DNA of 45,719 nt from Microcoleaceae cyanobacterium MO_207.B10 (lineage in GTDB: Bacteria > Cyanobacteriota > Cyanobacteriia > Cyanobacteriales > Microcoleaceae): NCBI GenBank assembly GCA_030064835.1, contig JASJEE010000004.1, forward strand, positions 1-45,719, in the 5' to 3' direction. The position numbers were made by a program, and so were the translations under genes. Shown here piece after piece: positions 36,076-43,905 of this stretch. Every line of letters begins with the position of its first letter. Position 1 is the first letter of the stretch. The notes beneath the pieces are model-generated. The model was not told the DNA's origin. It did no database searches and was given only the letters and a program-made list of their open reading frames with translations.

Positions 36076-36565
36076 TTTTGAATTAATTCTGAAAATTTTC
36101 CTAATTCTGCGTTTAAGTGGGAGCAGGTAGTTATAATTTGTTGGTAGGAATGAAAAAAATATAGTTCGGTGAATTTTCAATATTTTCTCTATTTCCTCAT
36201 AACTAACATTTAGTAACTACAGATTTTTATTAAGTAATCAATCTCTTGTATCTGATTTGATAGCAATACCAAAAAATAGCTATTGGGGGAAGTATTTAGA
36301 TATAAATAGTCTGGTTTTTGACTCCAGAATTGATAATCAAATGCTTCGCCTTTGTGATTCAAATAGATAGGATTGTTGTTAATTAATTTATGATCATATA
36401 GAAATCACTGAATCAAATGTGAGAATTAATGTCTTGCTTAAAAGTGTATAATTTAGAAGTTATTATCTTCATATAGATACATTTTTTTCTGATTTTCTTT
36501 TTCCTGTTTCCTAAAAGTTTATAATATCTCACAAATTCAATCATATTGCTATAATTTAAAGTATT
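36076..36565. other. Intergenic region between ndhF4 and the GPH transporter gene
   Basis: 490 bp of AT-rich spacer; no gene, repeat or clear terminator seen. Confidence 0.4.
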
Positions 36566-37969
36566 ATGAATACAGATTTTTCTCAAATTCAAAAACTTAG
36601 CTTCTGGACAAAATTAGCTTATGGTGCTGGTGATTTAGGTCCAGCTATTTGTGCTAATATTCAGGTATTTTTCCTATTATATTTTTTTACTAACGTCGCT
36701 GGTTTACCTGCTGGTTTAGCGGGTAGTATATTGATGATTGGTAAAATTTCTGATGCAATTAATGACCCAATTATTGGAGTGATTAGCGACCGCACCGTTC
36801 ATCCTTGGGGTAGACGTTACCCTTGGATGGTTTATGGCGCTATTCCTTTTGGTATTTTGTTTTTTTTACAGTGGTTAGTTCCTAGTACAAATCAATCAGT
36901 TTTATTTTGGTATTATATAATAATAGCTGTTCTTTTTAACATTGCTTATACTGTTGTTAATTTACCCTACGCTGCCTTAACTCCAGAATTAACAAAAGAT
37001 TACAATGAACGTACCAGTTTAAATAGTTTTCGGTTTGCTTTTTCTATTGGTGGTAGTATTCTTTCTTTGATTATTGCTCAGTTCATTTTTTTTATTTTGC
37101 CAAATAACCCGATGCAACAATATATAGTTTTAGGTTTGGTCTGTGCAATAATTTCCGTTTTACCTATATATTGGTGTTTTTTCGGTACTCGTCAGCGAGT
37201 ATTTTCTGCTAATCAACAACAAGAAAATGATGATAATACTAATTTGCCAATTGTGGAACAATTGCGGGTTGCTTTGAGTAATGGTTCGTTTTTATTTGTA
37301 ATTGGAATTTATCTTTGTTCTTGGTTAGGAGTGCAATTAACAGCATCAATTTTACCCTATTTTGTTGTTGACTGGATGCAACTGCCACAAGCGAGTTTTC
37401 CACAAGTAGCGATCGCCGTTCAAGGAACTGCTTTAATTATGTTATTTGTTTGGAGTGCTATTAGTAACAAAGTTGGCAAAAAGACTGTTTATTTTATGGG
37501 AGTTTGTCTGTGGATTATTGCTCAAGGTGGGTTATTTTTTATTCAGCCAGGACAGGTTAATTTGATGTATTCATTAGCAGTCATGGCAGGTATTGGAGTA
37601 TCAACTGCTTATTTAGTTCCCTGGTCAATGATACCAGATGTAATTGATTTAGATGAATTAAATACAGGCAAAAGAAGGGAAGGAATTTTTTATTCTTTTA
37701 TGGTTTTTTTGCAAAAGGTAGGATTAGCGATTGGGTTATTTTTAGTAGGAATAGCTTTAGATATTGCGGGATTTATTGAAACTATTCCTGGAACACCTCC
37801 ACCTACACAACCGGAGTCAGCACTTTTTGCAATTCGGGTGGCTATTGGTCCTTTGCCAACTATATTTTTAGTAGTAGGATTATTGTTAGCTTATTTATAT
37901 CCGATTACCCAGGAAGTTCACGATCAAATTTTGTTGCAGTTGCGGGAGAGAAAACAGCAAATAAGGTAG
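36566..37969 (+). CDS. MFS transporter, glycoside-pentoside-hexuronide (GPH/MelB-like) cation symporter family
   Basis: A 467-aa inner-membrane transporter with about 12 hydrophobic segments. GPH signatures are clear: KLAYGAGDLGPAI at the N-terminus, GKISDAINDPIIGVISDRTVHPWGRRYPWM (MelB-type Asp and loop motif), YTVVNLPYAALTPELT with the following ERTSLNSFRF, and MIPDVIDLDELNTGKRREGIFYSF after the central loop. Members import sugars or related solutes with Na+ or H+; cyanobacterial substrates are mostly unknown. The next gene, an oxygenase-like protein, is 88 bp downstream on the same strand, so co-transcription and a shared substrate are possible. Confidence 0.88.
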   Translation: MNTDFSQIQKLSFWTKLAYGAGDLGPAICANIQVFFLLYFFTNVAGLPAGLAGSILMIGKISDAINDPIIGVISDRTVHPWGRRYPWMVYGAIPFGILFFLQWLVPSTNQSVLFWYYIIIAVLFNIAYTVVNLPYAALTPELTKDYNERTSLNSFRFAFSIGGSILSLIIAQFIFFILPNNPMQQYIVLGLVCAIISVLPIYWCFFGTRQRVFSANQQQENDDNTNLPIVEQLRVALSNGSFLFVIGIYLCSWLGVQLTASILPYFVVDWMQLPQASFPQVAIAVQGTALIMLFVWSAISNKVGKKTVYFMGVCLWIIAQGGLFFIQPGQVNLMYSLAVMAGIGVSTAYLVPWSMIPDVIDLDELNTGKRREGIFYSFMVFLQKVGLAIGLFLVGIALDIAGFIETIPGTPPPTQPESALFAIRVAIGPLPTIFLVVGLLLAYLYPITQEVHDQILLQLRERKQQIR

Positions 37970-38057
37970 TAGTTGTAAGTTTGGTAAGTTATTGAGTTAT
38001 CTAGAGTAAAAATTAACTAGGATAATCAATTTTACTTGTTATTATTGGAGATATCTA

Positions 38058-39155
38058 ATGAGAAATAACCGATTCATTACAATTAACAACAAACGTTTTC
38101 ACTACATTTGGTTACGGGATAATTGTTTGTGTCCTGACTGTCGCCATACCACTTCTTTCCAAAAAACTTATGATTACACGGAAGCATCCTCACCTCCAGA
38201 ACCCCGATCCGTAGAAGAAGCAAATGGGGAGTTAAAGATTATTTGGAATGAAGAACCAGAACATGAGAGTATTTTTCCTATTGATTGGTTACTAGATTCT
38301 GCCTACGATCCTCAGCCAGAAACATTTGAGGAACCAGAAATAATTTTGTGGAATAAATCATTCTTAGATGCAAACCCACCACAAAAATATGATATCAATT
38401 CCTGTTCTGAGTCAACATGGCTGAATCAACTATTTACACAAGGGTTTGCCATGCTAGAAAAGGTTGCTGTAGAAGAGATAGAGCCTTTTCTCAGGTCAAT
38501 TGGTCCGATATTGGAAACTGAGTATGGTCAGACGAATGAGTTAAAACCAACAGCAAATGCTAAAGATTTAGGATTTGCACTTCAAGGTCCTGCTCTTTCC
38601 CCTCATACAGACCATAGTTATAAACTAATTAAGAATTTAGGGGAATGTTTGTACTGTGTGGAAAATAATGCTAAGGGAGGAGAATCCCTGATTATAGATG
38701 GTTTCTTCATAGCTCAAGAGTTTCGTCGCCATCATCCCGATTACTTTCAGGTTTTAACACAAACCCCCGTAGCTTTCAACCATTTCGATCCAGAATACCG
38801 ATACTTTTTCTCCCAAAAGACTCCGATCATTGAGTTAGATCAACAAGGGAAAATATCTCGTCTATGCTTCGCTCACAAGAATTGTGCTAGGAACATTCCA
38901 TTTGAGCAAACCGAACTATTTTATGAAGCTTATTCAGCTTTTTTTGGTTATCTGAAAAATCCTGATTATCAATACCGCTTTCGTTTAAAAGCAGGAGACA
39001 GTTTTATTTTTTGGAATTCTAGAATATTACACGGACGGACTGCATACGATGCTAGTGTTGGAAATAGACATCTCAGACTTTTCTTGATGGATTGGGATTA
39101 CTTTGTGGCACGACGAAACTTTGATCGAGTCAAACATTTATATTTAACAGAGTAG
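38058..39155 (+). CDS. TauD/TfdA-family 2-oxoglutarate dioxygenase, gamma-butyrobetaine-hydroxylase-like
   Basis: A 365-aa Fe(II)/2-oxoglutarate oxygenase. The N-terminal 95 residues form the small zinc domain of gamma-butyrobetaine and trimethyllysine hydroxylases (WLRDNCLCPDCRH with C23, C25, C28; H69 as possible fourth ligand). The catalytic domain has the HxD motif H183-T-D185 and distal H325 (RILHGRTAYD), with R337/R340 able to hold 2-oxoglutarate. Known relatives hydroxylate gamma-butyrobetaine or other quaternary amines. A GGAGA ribosome-binding site precedes the ATG. The preceding GPH-type transporter gene may be its partner. The substrate is unproven. Confidence 0.88.
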   Translation: MRNNRFITINNKRFHYIWLRDNCLCPDCRHTTSFQKTYDYTEASSPPEPRSVEEANGELKIIWNEEPEHESIFPIDWLLDSAYDPQPETFEEPEIILWNKSFLDANPPQKYDINSCSESTWLNQLFTQGFAMLEKVAVEEIEPFLRSIGPILETEYGQTNELKPTANAKDLGFALQGPALSPHTDHSYKLIKNLGECLYCVENNAKGGESLIIDGFFIAQEFRRHHPDYFQVLTQTPVAFNHFDPEYRYFFSQKTPIIELDQQGKISRLCFAHKNCARNIPFEQTELFYEAYSAFFGYLKNPDYQYRFRLKAGDSFIFWNSRILHGRTAYDASVGNRHLRLFLMDWDYFVARRNFDRVKHLYLTE

Positions 39156-39468
39156 GTTGAGTGGAACTGATGAAACCTTATTCTACAGACTTCAGCTATG
39201 TTAAATAAAAGTTAGTCAAAAAGATATTATTCGCAACTGGTTTACCTATTGTTGTTACTGTACCTCATAGCTATAGCAATCCTACATGATTTATGAAAAT
39301 TTGCCATACATGAAAGTTATTGGAAAATCAAAGGTTTGGCAGTGTGTAACCAGCTCCAACAAATATTTGATTAGATTATACCATTTCTGGCTTTTCACTA
39401 ATGAAATAGGATTGCTATATAGGAATTGCTATTAGATTAATATCGCTCAAACTATTAACAGAAAATTT
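39156..39468. other. Intergenic region holding a MITE-like element
   Basis: A 313-bp spacer without genes. Most of its right half is the 148-bp inverted-repeat-bounded element at 39272-39419. Confidence 0.5.
39272..39419. mobile_element. MITE-like element with 13-bp terminal inverted repeats
   Basis: TATAGCAATCCTA (39272-39284) and its exact complement (39407-39419) bound 148 bp with no coding capacity. Ends beginning with TA are typical of IS630/Tc1-type non-autonomous elements. The AGCAATCCTA end differs from that of the IS630 element at 26131-27292, so that transposase is not an obvious driver. Confidence 0.6.
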
Positions 39469-40320
39469 ATGAATTCAACAAACTTGGTTTTTTTTCTGAT
39501 TTGGGGTTTGGCTGGAGTATTTTTCTTTTTTGCCTTCTTGATTATTTGGCACAAACGTCGTTACGAACTCCAACCTTACTTTCGTTATGGCTTATTAACT
39601 GGAGGCATTCTTTTCGGTATGCAACTGTTGTCTATTTTATTAGACCTTGATATGAAAAGCTTATCATTAGTCAATTTTTTGGGAATTATGATTAGGCTAT
39701 TAATTGATTCTTTTAAAATGATAATTTTTACAACAGTTGGCATGGAATATGCGGAAAAACTTCGTTATCCTCTCTATTTACAAACTCATTCTGGTGTAAC
39801 CAAAATTAAGGACAGTATACTGAAGCACTCTCAATTTCTGATTCCTACTTTGGCTGTTACAGTATTATCAATACTATATTCTGTTATTTTATTTAAGTTT
39901 ACTAACCCTGAAATGGCAACGTCTGTCAAACAACTTTTCGATGATGAAATGAGTACCCAGAAACTAACTTATTCCCCTGCTATTTTTGTGGTAAGTCTGG
40001 TTTTTGCCTTTGGTGAAGAAATTATGTATCGCTTAGGAATTCAAAACTATTTAGCAATACATCTAAACTGGCGAAATTCTCGCTACTGGTTAGCAATTCT
40101 GGTAACTACAGTTCTTTGGACTATTGGTCATGTAGGTGTTCTCAATCCCAACTGGGTAAAGTTTGCTCAAATTTTTCCAATTGGTTTATTATTAGGTTGG
40201 CTTTTCCGTAAATACGGTATTATAAGTTGCATTGTAGCTCACGGTTTATTTAACGTAATTTTACCATTGTTATTAGTTATAGAAAATTATACTATTGACA
40301 CTATTGTTTTTAATTATTAA
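39469..40320 (+). CDS. CPBP-family intramembrane metalloprotease (Abi/CAAX-like)
   Basis: A 283-aa membrane protein with about seven hydrophobic segments. Catalytic motifs of the CPBP family are present: E183-E184-xxx-R188 (FGEEIMYR), then H221 (TIGHVGV) and H258 (AHGLFNV). These glutamates and histidines hold the zinc of type II CAAX prenyl protease-like enzymes. In bacteria and cyanobacteria they are linked to bacteriocin immunity, peptide processing or membrane regulation. The N-terminal third (about 1-165) is less conserved. It appears to be a single gene, and its role here cannot be read from context. Confidence 0.85.
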   Translation: MNSTNLVFFLIWGLAGVFFFFAFLIIWHKRRYELQPYFRYGLLTGGILFGMQLLSILLDLDMKSLSLVNFLGIMIRLLIDSFKMIIFTTVGMEYAEKLRYPLYLQTHSGVTKIKDSILKHSQFLIPTLAVTVLSILYSVILFKFTNPEMATSVKQLFDDEMSTQKLTYSPAIFVVSLVFAFGEEIMYRLGIQNYLAIHLNWRNSRYWLAILVTTVLWTIGHVGVLNPNWVKFAQIFPIGLLLGWLFRKYGIISCIVAHGLFNVILPLLLVIENYTIDTIVFNY

Positions 40321-40589
40321 GGAATAAAATTGTCGGTGGGGTTGAGGTCATTTCAGTTATCAGTTATCAGGGTAGCACTTCACTTATTCCTTACCGGAAA
40401 ATTAAGGTATAGCGCGTAGGGCTAGGGAATAGGTCAGAGGGAATAGTAAACTGTCAAAGGATTTCAGGATTTAGAAATGTCCGCGCTCTTTGCTTCAATT
40501 GCTATATAAAGCCTCTCCATTCATGGAGAAAAAAGAAAAAAAAATTCTTTGAGCGCCAATCCTTCTATTACAGAATAGGTAATTATTAC

Positions 40590-40690
40590 AGGACTTACGC
40601 AGGAGAACCCATAAACCCGATTTATCGTAGACGTCTATTGCTCAAAACAACGATTTATCGTATAAACCGGGTTTCTTTCGCGTAAGTCCT
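40590..40690. mobile_element. 101-bp MITE with AGGACTTACGC terminal inverted repeats
   Basis: AGGACTTACGC at 40590-40600 is matched by GCGTAAGTCCT at 40680-40690. Inverted similarity continues inward (GAACCC/GGGTTT, then GATTTATCG) for about 40 bp with small gaps, so the whole unit can fold into one long hairpin. Ends of this type occur widely in cyanobacterial IS and MITE families. Confidence 0.75.
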
Positions 40691-40691
40691 A

Positions 40692-40923
40692 GCGATTATT
40701 GATGTTCTATTCATCTATTGTCCAATAGTTATTGCTCTGCTGATAAAGTGATAGAACATCCGTTCCGCTTCACGAACCCTCTCTTTCGCGATTATTGATG
40801 TTCTATTCATCTATTGTCCAATAGTTAGGGTGTACCGCTCGACTCTCAAAACCTTTACAGGTTAAAGTTTCAGCTTTTTTATTTCTTATATTGATGTTTG
40901 ATTCATCTATTGTCCAATAGTTA
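40692..40923 (+). repeat. Three direct repeats of about 40 bp, spaced about 96-98 bp
   Basis: The unit beginning GCGATTATTGATG and ending CCAATAGTTA occurs at 40692-40731 and 40788-40827 (near identical) and, diverged at its 5' end, at 40889-40923. Each contains CTATTG-TC-CAATAG, a short hairpin. Spacers of 56 and 61 bases are unrelated to each other. Confidence 0.75.
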
Positions 40924-41002
40924 TAGCAATTTCCGCGCCTTATGAAGTACATATGCACAAACAAGTGCGTTAGCTATATACTTTCATGCAACAAAGCCAT
41001 TA

Positions 41003-43750
41003 TTAATTATTGATAGGAGGTGGTTGTAGTGCAGTATCAGTAGCATCATCGGATACTTCTATATTCATAAGACTATCTAATTCTAACAAACTATTCATCA
41101 CCTTCTTAAATTGTTCACTAAATGTATCCATCAAAGGAGGGATCTTCTCCATATCACCTTCACTCAGTGCTATTTCTAGAGATCTTGCTGCCTGATATAA
41201 TTCATCAGCTCCAATATAACCGGCGATCCCTATCATCGAATGTGCTTTTAGGTAAGCTGTTTCGTAGTCTGATGTAGCCAGCGCATTTTGAATTATATCC
41301 AGGTCTTGTTTCCGATAATCCCGAAATACCCGTAATATTTTCTTGTATGCTTTTTGATTGCCACCAAAGAGATGTATACCACGAACAAGATCAATCCCTT
41401 CTAATTGAGGTAATTCTAGATCGATAGTTTCAGACTGACGATTCCCTTTTAAAGAAATTGTTTTCCGTTTTACTATCTGAGCTAAGGTCTTCAATAACTC
41501 ATTGGGATTAATAGGTTTCGTTATATGAGCATTCATCCCTGCTTGTAGACTAATTTCCTTGTCTCCAGTCATAGCATGAGCTGTCATCGCTATAATCGGT
41601 AAATCAGTAAAGCGTTGTTTGTCGGGCGCATCGGTATTTCCGATAGCGCGAATCCGCTTTGTTGCTTCCAAACCATCTATCTTTGGCATCTGAATATCCA
41701 TTAATACTGCATCAAAGTGATGTTCTTGTACTGCAACAACTGCTTCGAGACCATTATTAGCAACGCTAACCTGACAACCTATTTGTTGTAGTAGATCTTT
41801 AGCAATCTCTTGGTTAATCTCGTTATCTTCTACCAAAAGTAAATTCATTCCTTGCAAATGTTCAACTCTTTGGTTAGATTGCTCAGACCTTCTATCGGGA
41901 GATATTGTAGAGTATGTTTGCTCAAATACCCTAACGATTGAATTAAACAATACAGAGGGACTCACAGGTTTCGAGAGCAACTCATCTATTCCCAATTCTT
42001 CTACATCAGCCGGCAATTCACTTTGATCGTAAGTAGTCATAAGCATAATACGCGGTTGCTGGGGTAAATCTAACTGATTGCGAATTTGACGAATCACCTC
42101 AATACCATCGATGCTTTCTGACATATACGAATCTATTAACACAAGGTCATAGGGAGAATCACCAGCTTTTACCAATTCATCCAGACCTTTCTCTCCAGAA
42201 GCTACCGCATTTGCATTAAAAGAAAACGACTTCAAGCTATTGACAAGAATATCCCGACCAACCTCACGCTCCTCTACTACTAGAACTTTAAGGCTTTTTA
42301 AATCTGGTGGCACTACAAACTTAGCTTGAGGATTTGTAGTAGGCTGGAAAACTGCTGTAAATTGGAAATTGCTGCCTTTTGCAGGTTCGCTTTCCACCCA
42401 AATCTGACCATTCATCATTGTCACCAGACGCTTAGAGATAGCTAACCCTAAACCAGTACCACCATATTTGCGAGTAGTGGAATTATCAGCTTGATGAAAG
42501 AATTCAAAGAGATTGTTTATTTGTTCCTGAGTCAGCCCAATACCTGTATCCTTGACGGAGAAATGAAGGCTAATTTGCTCCTGTGTTATCTCTTGCAATG
42601 TAACGCGAATTATCACTTCACCTTTTTCGGTAAACTTTACCGCATTAGTAGCTAGATTCACTAAAACCTGCTCTAAACGGAAAGAATCACCTTTTATGAA
42701 CCAAGGTATATCTGGTTCGATTTCAAATAAGAACTCTAATTTCTTTTGTTCAGCTTTCAAACCAACTAGGTTGGTAACATTTTCTAGCACTGATTCTAGA
42801 TCAAAATCAATCTTCTCCAAAACTAGCTTACCTGCTTCAATTTTGGAAAAGTCAAGAATATCGTTAATTAATCGCAGTAGCGATCGTCCAGATGTCTTAA
42901 TTTTATTGATATAGTCAGTTTGTTTAGGTGCTAATTCTGTCTGGAGCATTAAGTGACTCAGACCTAAAATAGCATTCATTGGTGTGCGTATTTCGTGACT
43001 CATATTGGCCACAAAATCAGATTTCAATTTGGCTAAAGATTGGGCTTCTTTTGCCATTTTAATTGCTTGTTCTTGAGATTTTGCTTTTTCTTCAATATAG
43101 ACTTGTAGTTGGTTTACAGCAGGTCGGAACACAAATAATCCCTCTGCAAAAAGTAGCAACAAAGCTACTAGAAATAATAAATTTTGAATTTGTATAGTTT
43201 GCTGAACTTTTTTTTGGGCTTCAGCATCATATTGAAAAACAATTTGATTCATCCCTGAGAGAAAATGTGCTTTATTTTCCAGAATAATCTCTACAAAAGG
43301 ACTAATATCTGTCTGGGTTGGCTGTGAGTTTCTCGCTATAAGTAAATTATTACCTGCCTGAATTATTGCTTGATAATATGGGTCTATATCAGCAAACATT
43401 TGTTTGACTGTAGGGCTATTATTAGCAGGTAATCCTAATTCTGAATCCCCAGATTGTAGTCCCTCATGGGAAGATTGGAACAACTCAAGAAGATCCTTTA
43501 GTTGCTTTTGATATTGTTTTTCTAGTTCTGAGTTTTGGTTCAACTCGATCGCTAATGAGGTACTGCTCAGTTGTTCACTCAGCATTCGTTGACGACCTGC
43601 AATATTAATTATCCGAGAAATGGTAAACTGATATTTTAGGGATTTTCCTACTATAATTTTTTCAACTCCAAATAACCCTCCAATTACACTAAGGCCAATA
43701 ATATATAGCACTGTTAGGTGACGAGTTGGTGATGATTTGTGTACTTTCAT
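41003..43750 (-). CDS. Hybrid sensor histidine kinase with PilJ-type sensor, two receiver domains and HPt
   Basis: A 915-aa membrane-bound phosphorelay protein. It has a membrane helix at about 13-31, a periplasmic helical type-IV-pili MCP/PilJ-like sensor at about 40-180 ([19 protein letters not shown]), and a second helix at about 187-206. The HisKA domain has H252 ([12 protein letters not shown]), followed by the HATPase domain ([26 protein letters not shown]). Receiver 1 has D540 (DLVLIDSYM), receiver 2 D685 (AVLMDIQMP, intact MTAHA and TKP), and an HPt domain ends the chain with H837 ([12 protein letters not shown]). A full four-step phosphorelay is thus encoded in one chain. PilJ-type sensors are known in nitrate/nitrite and pilus signalling; the ligand here is unknown. 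No output regulator is adjacent. Confidence 0.93.
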   Translation of the reverse strand: MKVHKSSPTRHLTVLYIIGLSVIGGLFGVEKIIVGKSLKYQFTISRIINIAGRQRMLSEQLSSTSLAIELNQNSELEKQYQKQLKDLLELFQSSHEGLQSGDSELGLPANNSPTVKQMFADIDPYYQAIIQAGNNLLIARNSQPTQTDISPFVEIILENKAHFLSGMNQIVFQYDAEAQKKVQQTIQIQNLLFLVALLLLFAEGLFVFRPAVNQLQVYIEEKAKSQEQAIKMAKEAQSLAKLKSDFVANMSHEIRTPMNAILGLSHLMLQTELAPKQTDYINKIKTSGRSLLRLINDILDFSKIEAGKLVLEKIDFDLESVLENVTNLVGLKAEQKKLEFLFEIEPDIPWFIKGDSFRLEQVLVNLATNAVKFTEKGEVIIRVTLQEITQEQISLHFSVKDTGIGLTQEQINNLFEFFHQADNSTTRKYGGTGLGLAISKRLVTMMNGQIWVESEPAKGSNFQFTAVFQPTTNPQAKFVVPPDLKSLKVLVVEEREVGRDILVNSLKSFSFNANAVASGEKGLDELVKAGDSPYDLVLIDSYMSESIDGIEVIRQIRNQLDLPQQPRIMLMTTYDQSELPADVEELGIDELLSKPVSPSVLFNSIVRVFEQTYSTISPDRRSEQSNQRVEHLQGMNLLLVEDNEINQEIAKDLLQQIGCQVSVANNGLEAVVAVQEHHFDAVLMDIQMPKIDGLEATKRIRAIGNTDAPDKQRFTDLPIIAMTAHAMTGDKEISLQAGMNAHITKPINPNELLKTLAQIVKRKTISLKGNRQSETIDLELPQLEGIDLVRGIHLFGGNQKAYKKILRVFRDYRKQDLDIIQNALATSDYETAYLKAHSMIGIAGYIGADELYQAARSLEIALSEGDMEKIPPLMDTFSEQFKKVMNSLLELDSLMNIEVSDDATDTALQPPPINN

Positions 43751-43905
43751 GGTTTTTTGGGAATTACTAATAGTGATTAAGCCATTACACTTGATAATTA
43801 TCAGTATAGAAAATTACACCATAAAATTGTTAATTTTCTGGAAAAAAAAATCCTAATATCCAGTCTGGTTAATCGTTAAAAATGAAGGGAGGATAAAAAA
43901 TATTT

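Larger units (their letters stand above)
40321..41002. other. Intergenic region with MITE and three spaced repeats
   Basis: 682 bp without a credible gene. It contains a 23-bp repeat (40344-40366), the 101-bp MITE (40590-40690) and three direct repeats (40692-40923). Confidence 0.6.

Noticed and set aside
40692-40923. Possible CRISPR array
   Set aside because: Only three repeats, the third diverged, with spacers of 56 and 61 bases, too long for CRISPR, and no cas genes nearby.
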